A DNA stretch of 64,000 nt from CAIVAT01 sp037137455. GTDB lineage: Bacteria; Bacteroidota; Bacteroidia; Bacteroidales; FEN-979. Below, piece after piece: positions 43,965 to 52,619 of this stretch. Position numbers and translations under genes: made by a program. Each line of letters starts with the position of its first letter. Position 1 is the stretch's first letter. The stretch covers positions 1 through 64,000 of the forward strand of contig JBAXKG010000005.1 in NCBI GenBank assembly GCA_037137455.1. The letters are read 5' to 3'. The notes beneath the pieces were generated by a model, which did not search any database, was not told the DNA's origin, and saw only the letters and a list, made by a program, of their open reading frames with translations.

Positions 43965-45887
43965 ATGAACCAATTTGTTCGGTATCTCCTGCTTATTTTT
44001 TCTATTCCGTTTTTATTCCTATCCTGTGGACAATCGACCAAATCGTTGGATGTGGGGAGTGAAGAGTTTGTTGTGAGGGATTTTGACCCGATTGCCAATT
44101 GGAAACACGGACAACCGATTTATCTGGATTACTCAGATGCGATTACAAATGGATTTACTATCCCCACTTCACGACAAGTTGAGGATGGTTTTTTTCGCTT
44201 CGTTTTCAAGTTGAAAAACACAGGAACTGCACCACAAAATTTTTGTTTCAAGGTCTATTATCAGAATGAATCTTACAAATTCCCGGAGCGGGACCTTAGC
44301 GACAGCGCCCGGCAACACCCCGATGCGTGGGAAAATTTCTATGGAAGTTGGGAGGAGGTAGCGACAACCTTTGCTGAGACAGGGTTTATCCCGGCCGATA
44401 ATGATTTTCATGTCATCGAAAGCAAATTTCGTATAATCGGGAATCCAAGAGATGAGCAGCGGTACTATGCCGGCAACAAAAACGACCGTTGGAAACGAAA
44501 CCCCCGCGTGGGTAATTACAGTTTCATGCTTGTGGTTACAAAGGAGATGAATGTGAAGCAGAAAACCATTCCTGAAAATGTTCAGAACATCGGGATAAAG
44601 AGTGATACCGGATTTGTAAACCCTTACTTCTACTTTCTTTATGGGGCAGGAAAATCTCTGAAAAATATTATTGTGCTGCGTTCCCCGGTTCTGTTGAATG
44701 TAATTGCCAGTCCTGACCCCGGCGCCGGGGTCTATATAAGCCCCGGCTCTTTTTCTAAAGAGGAGACTGAAAAATCAAAGATGGCTGGTTGCGGGCAGAA
44801 TCCTGCTCTTTACAAGTCAGCAGCCTTTGACCAGTTTTTTCACTATATCGATCCTACCACCAAGATGAACAATATTCCGGTGATTGAAGATATTTTGAAT
44901 AGCGATTACTCACGTATTGACTATAACTGGAACAAGCGGTTTTACCGGAAAGAGGAGTTGGTTGCGATCACGGCCACGGTTACCAAAAAACCTTGCGAAA
45001 CGGTAATTTCCGATCCGGTAAACCATAAAATCACAATCCTCAATCCAAAATCCGAATTCGGCAAATGGCAGAAGCAAAATGCCGGTGTTATCACCAGGCA
45101 TGGATTGACTTTTGGCAAATATACTGTCAAATGCAAGCTTACAGAGCTGCTGAATAAAAACAATATGTGGAATGGAGTTACCAATGCTATCTGGCTCATT
45201 ACACAGTCCCAGGCTGAATGGAACTTTCGTCGCGATTGCAGCAATGCAGGTTACATGGCCAATTATTACGGTGGGCAGCAGGATCAGCGGGTTAAAAATG
45301 TAGGTTATTCCGAGATCGACTTTGAAATCCTGAAAACCGTGCCCTACTGCCCTTCGTGGGTTCTGCCCCCGGCTTACTTCCATGGTATTGATGATCAGTA
45401 TCATGTGCAAAATTGGAATGTTCCTTTCCCTGAAGAGATCATTGCCGATGATGACAAAATAACCGTTTCCTGCACCAATTGGGATATGGCTTGCTGGCAG
45501 CCTGCCGAATTTCATGATGGCTGCTACCCCGTACATTATGAAAACAAAACCTTCTGGGCCCATCGCTGGGATAAGAACTACCGTGCCCTGACCCAGAAAA
45601 CGCCTGAGCGAGATGATGAACTGTTCGGATCACCGTACTATTATTTCCAAATAGACTGGCAGCCCGACAAAATCATCTGGAGGATTGGCCCGGAGAAGGA
45701 TAAACTCCGCGTAGTGGGTTACATGGACAACAAGGTGACCTCCATTCCTAATAACCAGATGCTTCTCATCATTACCCAGGAGTTCCACAATACTAAATGG
45801 TGGATTGGTTCTGCCTATTCACAGGATAATACACCCTTTCCAAAGGAAGAATATGTTGGGGAGATTTATGAACTGACTATTGAGTAG
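43965..45887 (+). CDS. GH16-like lipoprotein, probable glycan endo-hydrolase or transglycosylase
   Basis: A 640-residue lipoprotein: signal peptide ending LFLSC (Cys21) exports it. The N-terminal half holds beta domains without recognised family. The C-terminal half is a concanavalin-like fold with the GH16 signature EIDFE: Glu450 as nucleophile, Asp452 and Glu454 as acid/base. A WMNG-like substrate cleft region (MWNGVTNAIWLIT) precedes it. GH16 enzymes cut beta-1,3/1,4 glucans and galactans. In this cluster it takes the place that a lyase (AlgL) has in alginate operons and may trim or release the product. Its stop codon lies in a terminator-like hairpin. Confidence 0.75.
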   Translation: MNQFVRYLLLIFSIPFLFLSCGQSTKSLDVGSEEFVVRDFDPIANWKHGQPIYLDYSDAITNGFTIPTSRQVEDGFFRFVFKLKNTGTAPQNFCFKVYYQNESYKFPERDLSDSARQHPDAWENFYGSWEEVATTFAETGFIPADNDFHVIESKFRIIGNPRDEQRYYAGNKNDRWKRNPRVGNYSFMLVVTKEMNVKQKTIPENVQNIGIKSDTGFVNPYFYFLYGAGKSLKNIIVLRSPVLLNVIASPDPGAGVYISPGSFSKEETEKSKMAGCGQNPALYKSAAFDQFFHYIDPTTKMNNIPVIEDILNSDYSRIDYNWNKRFYRKEELVAITATVTKKPCETVISDPVNHKITILNPKSEFGKWQKQNAGVITRHGLTFGKYTVKCKLTELLNKNNMWNGVTNAIWLITQSQAEWNFRRDCSNAGYMANYYGGQQDQRVKNVGYSEIDFEILKTVPYCPSWVLPPAYFHGIDDQYHVQNWNVPFPEEIIADDDKITVSCTNWDMACWQPAEFHDGCYPVHYENKTFWAHRWDKNYRALTQKTPERDDELFGSPYYYFQIDWQPDKIIWRIGPEKDKLRVVGYMDNKVTSIPNNQMLLIITQEFHNTKWWIGSAYSQDNTPFPKEEYVGEIYELTIE

Positions 45888-45923
45888 GAATCTTTCCCTT
45901 CACTAAAGAGGGAAAGATTCCTA
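45885..45923 (+). terminator. Hairpin terminator ending the glycan cluster
   Basis: A perfect 15-base stem (45885-45899 with 45909-45923) around a 9-base loop. The stem starts with the TAG stop of the GH16 gene. There is no clean T run after it, so termination may need other factors, or the element may act in both directions or protect the 3' end. Confidence 0.65.
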
Positions 45924-45949
45924 TTATAAATCATGCTAAAATCTGAAAT

Positions 45950-47128
45950 ATGAAAATTATCGTTCTTGGTTCCGGCCTCGTGGGAGGCCCGATGGCACTT
46001 GACCTTTCAAATGATATTGGATTTGAAGTGACCATTGCAGATATTAATCCGGATGCCCTTGGGAAACTGGCAGACCGGCAAAGGGCACAGGAAACTGAAA
46101 ACGGGGCTCACGTTAGGGGGAAGGAGATCAAGACGATTGTTGCTGATCTGAGTGACACTGACAGAGTGGCTCGACTGGTTGCCAATTATGATATGGTAAT
46201 CAATGCCGTGCCTGGTTTCATGGGTTTTCAAACGCTTAAGGCCATTGTTGGCGCAGGGAAGAATGTAGTAGACATTGCTTTTTTTATCGAAGATCCTTTT
46301 GAACTCGAGGAATTGGCACGCCGAAAAAATGTAACGGCCATCATGGATATGGGTGTGGCCCCCGGCATGTGCAACGTGCTTATCGGATATGCCGACCACC
46401 TGCTTGATGAAACAGAAAATATTCTTTACATGGTAGGCGGCCTTCCTGAAATACGTGAATGGCCTTACGAATATAAAGCCGTATTTTCGCCTGTAGATGT
46501 AATCGAGGAATACACCCGCCCGGCCAGATACATTGAAAATGGTAAATTTATTGTCAAACCTGCCCTTTCCGATCCGGAATTGTTGGACTTTCCTGGAATC
46601 GGCACTCTTGAAGCATTCAATACAGATGGATTACGCTCGTTGGCCCACACAATAAAATGTCCCAACATGAAAGAGAAAACCCTCCGGTATCCGGGCCATA
46701 TTGAGAAGATGCGGGTGTTGCGCGAAACCGGTTTTTTCAGTCAGGAAGAATTAGAGGTGCGCGGAGTACGCGTCAAGCCAATGGACCTTACTGCAAAACT
46801 GCTTTTCCCGAAATGGAAACTAAATGAGGGAGAGGTTGATATCACCGTGATGCAAGTAATGGTTGAAGGAAAAAAGGATGGCAAAAGTGTCTGTTACACC
46901 TGGGATCTCTTCGACAAATACGATCCTTTGACCCGTGTCCATTCAATGGCGCGTACTACAGGTTACTCTGCCACTGTAGCCCTTCGAATGATCGCTGAAG
47001 GCCTTTTTACACGCAAAGGCATCTCAGTTCCGGAATACATAGGCAGACAGCCTGAATGTGTTGCTTATTTGCTCAAGGGATTGAAAGAGAGGGGAGTAAT
47101 TTACCGTGAATGTATCAAAGGCAGTTAA
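45950..47128 (+). CDS. Saccharopine-dehydrogenase-family oxidoreductase
   Basis: A 392-residue Rossmann enzyme: MKIIVLGSGLVGGPMALDL gives GxGxxG, followed by ADINPDALGKL, NAVPGFMG and MDMGVAPGMCNVLIGYADH. This fits the saccharopine dehydrogenase / lysine 6-dehydrogenase-like family, NAD(P)-dependent enzymes acting on amino acids. Lysine catabolism or a carboxynorspermidine-type reaction are possible; the sequence does not decide. No signal peptide. It is separated from the glycan cluster by the hairpin and has no partner gene nearby. Confidence 0.85.
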   Translation: MKIIVLGSGLVGGPMALDLSNDIGFEVTIADINPDALGKLADRQRAQETENGAHVRGKEIKTIVADLSDTDRVARLVANYDMVINAVPGFMGFQTLKAIVGAGKNVVDIAFFIEDPFELEELARRKNVTAIMDMGVAPGMCNVLIGYADHLLDETENILYMVGGLPEIREWPYEYKAVFSPVDVIEEYTRPARYIENGKFIVKPALSDPELLDFPGIGTLEAFNTDGLRSLAHTIKCPNMKEKTLRYPGHIEKMRVLRETGFFSQEELEVRGVRVKPMDLTAKLLFPKWKLNEGEVDITVMQVMVEGKKDGKSVCYTWDLFDKYDPLTRVHSMARTTGYSATVALRMIAEGLFTRKGISVPEYIGRQPECVAYLLKGLKERGVIYRECIKGS

Positions 47129-47175
47129 TGAGCGCTGTTTTTTTAAAAAGCTGTATTAATTACCTGATTCGTCAA

Positions 47176-49491
47176 CTAAAATTCATCGGGATCAATAGTC
47201 TGCTTTTTCTTCTTCTGTTGTAAAGGGCTGGGGGTACCTTCTTCGCTGCAGTTTAGATCAACATCAAGGGGCCTTAATGGTGCATCAAAATCGCGTTTGG
47301 TGTAATGCAGGGTTTGGTCTCCATACACTCTCTGCATATAAAGGGCCCAGATTGGCAGGGCCATGTTGGCCCCTTGTCCGAGGGTTATGGTCCTGAAATG
47401 GGCTGCGCGATCTTCGCATCCCACCCAAACACCTGTTACAAGGTCGGGGGTGATTCCCATGAACCAGCCATCGCTCTGGTTCTGAGTGGTACCCGTTTTT
47501 CCGGCGATAGGATTATCAAATCCGTATTTGTAACGCAACCTGATACTGGTTCCGGCCTCCACAACGCCCTTCATCAACTGGATCATCAGGTAGGCAGTTT
47601 CCTCGCTAATGGCCTCCTGTGATTTTGCGTTGAATGTTTGTAGAAGATTGCCATTTTTATCTTCGATACGGGAAATAAAGACGGGTTCAATATAAACGCC
47701 TTTATTTGCAAAAACACTCATGGCTCCCACCATCTCGTAAAGACTGAGGTCGCATGACCCCAGGGCAATGGAATAAACAGCTGGAATATCGCTTGTAACC
47801 CCCATCTTATGGGCCATGGCTACAACGGCTTTGGGAGAATATTTTCTGATCAGTTGGCCCGATACCCAATTATTCGAGTTGGCCAAAGCCCACTTCAGCG
47901 TAACCTGCTCTCCACGCCTCTCATCGCTTGAACTTTCAGGGGCCCAAACCTGCCCGTTTCCCAGATCGATAACCGGTTGTACATTGGGGTACAGTGAACA
48001 TGGCGATTCTCCCTCCTGCATAGCCAGTGTATAAAGGAATGGCTTAAACGTTGACCCTACCTGCCTCTTACTGAGCGTTACATGGTCATATTGAAAAAAC
48101 CGATAATCAATACCACCTACATAAGCCTTTACATTACCGGTATGCGGGTCCATCGACATCAGGCCCGATTGCAGGAAGAATTTATAATAACGGATTGAGT
48201 CCAGCGGGGTCATCACGGTATCGATTTCACCTCGATATGAAAACACCTTCATTTTAGCTGGCACCTTGAAATCCTGTAGAATCTGAGCATCAGAGTAACC
48301 TTCTGTTTTAAGTCGAAAATAACGGTCGGTACGTCGCATGGCCGATAGCAACAGATTCTCGGTCTCTTTTTTTGCAACATTCTCTTCAAAGACAAAGGGA
48401 GCGTTTGAAACCCCTTTCCAGTGTGCGAAAAAGGAGGGCTGCAGTTCTCTGCCAAGATATTCTATCATTGCTCTTTCGGCATATTCCTGCATCTTGTAGT
48501 TGATGGTGGTATAAACCTTTAATCCGTCACGGTAAAGATTATATGGCGTTCCATCCTCCCTTGGGTTCTGGAAACACCATTCGGCCAAAACCATGCGCAA
48601 GTATTCACGGAAGTAAGTGGCAATGCCGGTAGTATGATCCTGCAGACGGTAATTTGTCATATCGACCGGAATATTTTTCAATGAATCGAGTTCGGCGGCG
48701 CTGATATATTCATATTTTGCCATCTGATGCATTACCGTGTTGCGGCGCTCAAATGCGCGGGCAGGGTTTCGTACCGGGCTGAACCATGATGGGGCTTTCA
48801 GGATGCCAATCAGAACCGCGGCCTCTTCAACACCAAGCTGATCGGGGCTTTTGTTGAAATAGGTTTTTGCAGCCGATTTGATGCCATACGATTGGCTTCC
48901 GAAATCAACGGTATTAAGGTACATGGCGAGGATTTCATCTTTTGAATAGTTGCGCTCTAACTTTACCGCAGTGATCCATTCCTTGAATTTGATCATAACG
49001 GTTTCCCAAAAAGTCCTGTTTTGTTTACGCGGGAAGAGGTTCTTAGCCAGTTGCTGTGTTATGGTAGAACCTCCGCCTTTCGATGATCCTGTGGTCATTC
49101 CCCAAAGCACCCGGAATATTGCGATCACATCTATACCTGAATGGTTCTCGAAGCGCGCATCTTCAGTGGCGATCAGTGCATTTATGACATTAGGGGAGAG
49201 ATCCTGGTATTGCGTGTTGGACCGGTTTTCAATATAATACTTTCCCAATATTTTACCATCGCTTGAAATAACTTCCGTTGCCAGATTGCTTTTCGGATTT
49301 TCCAGCTCCTCGAATGTGGGCATTTCTCCAAAAAGTCCGTAAGTAATAGAGATGAAAAAAAGAGCAATCAGGACAACTACGAGGAGATAAGAAATCCAAA
49401 ACCTCTTCACATATTTTTTATACGATGTAACATTGGAAATTGGTTTCGGCATGTCGTTCAATATCGGGATATGTGATATCGGATTATTCAT
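47176..49491 (-). CDS. Penicillin-binding protein 1A-type bifunctional transglycosylase/transpeptidase
   Basis: Class A PBP of cell-wall synthesis, 771 residues. One N-terminal membrane helix (about 28-52), then the GT51 domain with TEDARFENHSGID and GGSTITQQLAKNLFPR, then the transpeptidase with STFK (GSTFKPF), SNN (ANSNNWVSG) and KTGTT. All catalytic motifs are present. The C terminus is Lys-rich. It is the last gene of the holB-ricT-gldH group and its start overlaps the gldH stop by 1 base. Confidence 0.95.
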   Translation of the reverse strand: MNNPISHIPILNDMPKPISNVTSYKKYVKRFWISYLLVVVLIALFFISITYGLFGEMPTFEELENPKSNLATEVISSDGKILGKYYIENRSNTQYQDLSPNVINALIATEDARFENHSGIDVIAIFRVLWGMTTGSSKGGGSTITQQLAKNLFPRKQNRTFWETVMIKFKEWITAVKLERNYSKDEILAMYLNTVDFGSQSYGIKSAAKTYFNKSPDQLGVEEAAVLIGILKAPSWFSPVRNPARAFERRNTVMHQMAKYEYISAAELDSLKNIPVDMTNYRLQDHTTGIATYFREYLRMVLAEWCFQNPREDGTPYNLYRDGLKVYTTINYKMQEYAERAMIEYLGRELQPSFFAHWKGVSNAPFVFEENVAKKETENLLLSAMRRTDRYFRLKTEGYSDAQILQDFKVPAKMKVFSYRGEIDTVMTPLDSIRYYKFFLQSGLMSMDPHTGNVKAYVGGIDYRFFQYDHVTLSKRQVGSTFKPFLYTLAMQEGESPCSLYPNVQPVIDLGNGQVWAPESSSDERRGEQVTLKWALANSNNWVSGQLIRKYSPKAVVAMAHKMGVTSDIPAVYSIALGSCDLSLYEMVGAMSVFANKGVYIEPVFISRIEDKNGNLLQTFNAKSQEAISEETAYLMIQLMKGVVEAGTSIRLRYKYGFDNPIAGKTGTTQNQSDGWFMGITPDLVTGVWVGCEDRAAHFRTITLGQGANMALPIWALYMQRVYGDQTLHYTKRDFDAPLRPLDVDLNCSEEGTPSPLQQKKKKQTIDPDEF

Positions 49492-49964
49492 TATTTTTCA
49501 ATACGTAAACCAATATCGCGAATGCCTTTGAGATTGTTAACACGCATAGCCTGTTCCAATTCAAACCGGTATGTTCCCTTTTGTTTGAACAGAACTCCTT
49601 TCTGCAATAGAAAACGGCTGAATTTTATGCTCCCCATTCCGGAGCCCAGCCATCTTCCGTCATAATCGGCCAGTGTGAGTTCAAGCGTGTCGTGTGCGAT
49701 TTTCCCATCGGGGAAGAAGGTACTCATGAAAAGATAAAGGTTGCTGTAAGGATATTCAGGGGAATTCCGAATATTGATATAAACATTGTAACGTGATTTG
49801 ATATCGGATATGTTTACTTCGAATTTCATTTTATTTTTCACATTCCATGTGCCTTTTTCAACAACGAAATTCTCTTCGAAAATACGCTTCGAATCGCAGG
49901 AAATCATAATCCCAATGAGCAAAAGGACAAACAAAAAGGTTTTCTTTTCAGGGTTCATTCGCAT
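49491..49964 (-). CDS. gldH: Gliding motility lipoprotein GldH
   Basis: A 157-residue lipoprotein with signal peptide ending IMISC (Cys23). Family features are YNVYINIRNSPEYPYSNLYLFM, the DTLELTLADYDGRWLGSG segment and ending IRDIGLRIEK. GldH is required for gliding in Flavobacterium and is found in many T9SS bacteria. Its location between ricT and a PBP1A gene is common in Bacteroidota, including non-gliding ones, so a role in envelope or T9SS function is likely. A second ATG two codons downstream is possible. Confidence 0.9.
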   Translation of the reverse strand: MRMNPEKKTFLFVLLLIGIMISCDSKRIFEENFVVEKGTWNVKNKMKFEVNISDIKSRYNVYINIRNSPEYPYSNLYLFMSTFFPDGKIAHDTLELTLADYDGRWLGSGMGSIKFSRFLLQKGVLFKQKGTYRFELEQAMRVNNLKGIRDIGLRIEK

Positions 49965-49990
49965 GATTCGCTTGTAAAAACCAAAATTGT

Positions 49991-51181
49991 TTATAAATGG
50001 TCGAAGCGGGTAAGGTCATCCTGGACCGTACCGTTGTCAAAATCCGTTTTTTTCTCGGTTATTTGTGAAAAATCTTCAAGTTTTTCAAGTAAAATACCCT
50101 TTTTATTTTCTTCATGGATAGTAATGACATTTTCAACAGGTATTGCCATCAGGTTGCCTGGTTCGTTGACATATGAATACCACATCAGCCTCTGAAAAAT
50201 ATCTGTTTTCTGGTGTACAGCTTCTCCACGCTTTGTTTTAAGCCGTATTTCTGCATTGGGCATACCTTTAATCGCATCGACATAAGTATCATATTCATAA
50301 TTGAGGCAACATTTGAGTTTGCCACACTGGCCGGCCAGCTTTTGGGGATTTAAAGAGAGTTGCTGAACCCGGGCCGAGTTGGTTGTAACCGATTTGAAAT
50401 CACTCATCCAGGTTGAACAGCAAAGTTCTCGGCCACATGAACCGATACCACCCAGACGGCTTGCCTCCTGCCTTGCTCCGATTTGCCTCATCTCGATGCG
50501 TAGTTTGAATTCCTCAGCCATAAGTTTAATCAGTTCACGGAAATCAACGCGGTCTTCGGCTGTGTAATAAAAAATGGCTTTTGTATTATCGCCCTGGATT
50601 TCAACATCGTTGATCTTCATTAGCAATCCGAGCTGGTCAGCGATATCTCTTGAACGGTACATGGTTGATGTCTCCACTTCAACTGCCGCAATCCATTTTT
50701 CAATGTCGGTAAGCCGGGCCTTGCGATATACTTTTTTTAAATCATCAAGATTGGCTGATGAGTTCCTTTTCCTCAGCTGAAAACGTACCATTTCACCTTC
50801 CATGGTCACAATACCAATGTCATGTCCCGGAGATGCTTCAACAGCAACAATTTCTCCCACAGACAGTTCCAGGTCGGGAGGCATGCGGTAATAGTCCTTA
50901 CGACTGTTTTTAAACCTTACCTCAACCATATCAATCGCCTTCGATCCTTTGGGGACAGGAATATTCCGGAGCCAATCAAATGAATCAAATTTACTGCAGC
51001 TGTGCTGAAACACAGTTTCATTTTTATTATAAAGCTTCGGAGATTGGCAACATCCACGGGTTAAAAAGGGATTATTGGTATACCTTGATTGGCTGAATTC
51101 ATTTATGCCTGTTTCATCAGAATGTAATTCCTGAGGTAAGGTTCCAAGGGGTTGAACCGGCGTGCTTTCTGTATTATCCAT
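49991..51181 (-). CDS. PSP1-domain protein, RicT/YaaT-like
   Basis: A 396-residue protein with the PSP1 C-terminal fold and the Cys pattern GSCGRELCCSTWM and QCGKLKCCLNYEYDTY that in Bacillus RicT takes part in a [4Fe-4S] complex affecting RNase Y. Residues before it (about 85-135) have VEVRFKNSRKDYYRMP, the start of the core. The C-terminal tail (about 310-396) is variable. The ATG at 51181 is used; a GTG at 51199 would overlap the holB stop as GTGA and is equally possible. Confidence 0.87.
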   Translation of the reverse strand: MDNTESTPVQPLGTLPQELHSDETGINEFSQSRYTNNPFLTRGCCQSPKLYNKNETVFQHSCSKFDSFDWLRNIPVPKGSKAIDMVEVRFKNSRKDYYRMPPDLELSVGEIVAVEASPGHDIGIVTMEGEMVRFQLRKRNSSANLDDLKKVYRKARLTDIEKWIAAVEVETSTMYRSRDIADQLGLLMKINDVEIQGDNTKAIFYYTAEDRVDFRELIKLMAEEFKLRIEMRQIGARQEASRLGGIGSCGRELCCSTWMSDFKSVTTNSARVQQLSLNPQKLAGQCGKLKCCLNYEYDTYVDAIKGMPNAEIRLKTKRGEAVHQKTDIFQRLMWYSYVNEPGNLMAIPVENVITIHEENKKGILLEKLEDFSQITEKKTDFDNGTVQDDLTRFDHL

Positions 51182-51195
51182 ATCCTTCAAAATCC

Positions 51196-52308
51196 TCACA
51201 AAGGTACAAAATTCGGTTTAAACTTCCGAACAAATTTCAGTGACAGGTCGAGGAACAAGGTCGAAGTATGGGCATTGCGTTCAACATGGAATATGGCATC
51301 GTTGAGCAGAGTGTTGAATTCAATGAGATTGTCGGATGTTATAAAAGGAGAAAAATCACGAATAAATTTCAGCTCTTCCCCCTCGAGTCCCTCCGGAATA
51401 GGCTGCCGGTAATTCACCGATGCACAGTATCCAATAACTCTGAGTGAATAACCCAGGAGACTCTTTTGCTTTTCTCTTCCTGCTTTAGTGATTTCAGACG
51501 CGAAGGCGATAAGGTCGGGGATTTTTCCTGCAAAACAGTACCTCATCCAGCTGCGGAAAGCCTCAAAGTGTATTTTGTCATCATCATTGGTCCCATTTCC
51601 GATGATGTCCGATTTTGGAATCTTTACCATAAGTGTACGCGAGAGAATTGTCTTTATTATCTGATCTGGTTCCTCTGAAATTAGTATGAAAAGAGTTTTT
51701 TCAGGAGGTTCCTCAAGAATCTTTAAAATTTTAGGGGCAGCAGAATAGTAAAGTTTTTCTACCATCCAGATAATCATCACCTTGTAGTCCGATTCATAGC
51801 TTTTATAGCTAAGGGTGGTGATAATTTCATTGCAGTCCTCGGCGTTTATTATTCCCTGCTTGTTTTCGATACCTATTGATTCAAACCAGCTCTGCAGTCC
51901 CGACTGGTAATTGTTATCTATTAGAAATTTTCGCCAATCCTCGATGAAGTATTTACTCTGTGGCTTCTTCGTGACCCTTTTGGTTGTGGCAACGGGGTAT
52001 ATAAAATGCAGGTCGGGATGAATGAGCTTCTGATATTTAATACAGGAGGGGCATGCCCCGCAAGAGTCTATGACGTTGTTTTCTGGTAAATTCGTAAATC
52101 GTACATCACAATTCGAAAATTCTTCCTTCCCGGAGATTCCCTGTTTGTTGGTGCAGTTAATAAATTGAGCATAGGCAATGGCAAGGGCGATTTTACTGCT
52201 ATCCTCCGGCCCGAAAAACAATTGGGCATGACTCACCCGCTGATCCAATACCGTTTGAATAAGTTTGCCTTTAATCTGCCCGTTGCCGGCTATCTCGCTG
52301 AACCTCAT
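51196..52308 (-). CDS. holB: DNA polymerase III delta' subunit
   Basis: Clamp-loader subunit, 370 residues. It has the AAA+ N-terminal domain with the zinc module CGACPSCIKYQKLIHPDLHF and the expected IEDWRKFL, MIIWMVEKL and EPPEKTLFILISE segments. The Walker A loop is degenerate (GPEDSSKIALA in place of GxxGxGK), consistent with delta' subunits that do not bind or hydrolyse ATP. It leads the holB-ricT-gldH-PBP1A group. Confidence 0.9.
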   Translation of the reverse strand: MRFSEIAGNGQIKGKLIQTVLDQRVSHAQLFFGPEDSSKIALAIAYAQFINCTNKQGISGKEEFSNCDVRFTNLPENNVIDSCGACPSCIKYQKLIHPDLHFIYPVATTKRVTKKPQSKYFIEDWRKFLIDNNYQSGLQSWFESIGIENKQGIINAEDCNEIITTLSYKSYESDYKVMIIWMVEKLYYSAAPKILKILEEPPEKTLFILISEEPDQIIKTILSRTLMVKIPKSDIIGNGTNDDDKIHFEAFRSWMRYCFAGKIPDLIAFASEITKAGREKQKSLLGYSLRVIGYCASVNYRQPIPEGLEGEELKFIRDFSPFITSDNLIEFNTLLNDAIFHVERNAHTSTLFLDLSLKFVRKFKPNFVPL

Positions 52309-52619
52309 TATTTCAAAAATTCATTGTCCGGTGTCACAATATTGCAGCACGGACTTCAGGATACAAATTTAGCCGATTTTCCTGATTTTCCCGATTCATT
52401 GTATCCGATTTCAAGACATTGAAGACAGTTTCATTGCCAGAAAATTTCGGGAACAGTCAAAGCCGAATGGAGCAAAAATGATGATTTTGGCTCAGGAACC
52501 AATGAAATGGAACGGACTGGATAATTCAGAACTTTCTTTTTCCTGCCAATGAAGCAAACTTTTGAATCAAGTTCAACAAGTTTGAAACGGATAATTGTCA
52601 CCATACATTTATTTATTGC
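52309..52619. other. 311-base intergenic region
   Basis: Between holB and the T9SS-secreted protein gene, both on the minus strand. It holds the holB promoter element (52364-52371) near its left end. I see no hairpin terminator for the secreted-protein gene, no RNA gene and no convincing small frame in the rest. Confidence 0.5.
52364..52371 (-). promoter_or_regulatory. Bacteroidota -7 element for holB-ricT-gldH-PBP1A
   Basis: TAAATTTG on the minus strand, 56 bases before the holB start at 52308. Confidence 0.5.

Noticed and set aside
44910..45563. Minus-strand frame of about 217 codons
   Set aside because: Antisense to the GH16 domain; codon pattern follows the real gene.
29744..45887. Polysaccharide utilization locus
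   Set aside because: Despite the GH16 gene there is no SusC/SusD pair or sensor; the neighbours are synthesis and acylation genes.
47135..47160. T-rich stretch with possible hairpin after the saccharopine-dehydrogenase-like gene
   Set aside because: The T run and following A run do not form a stable GC-containing stem; too weak to call a terminator.
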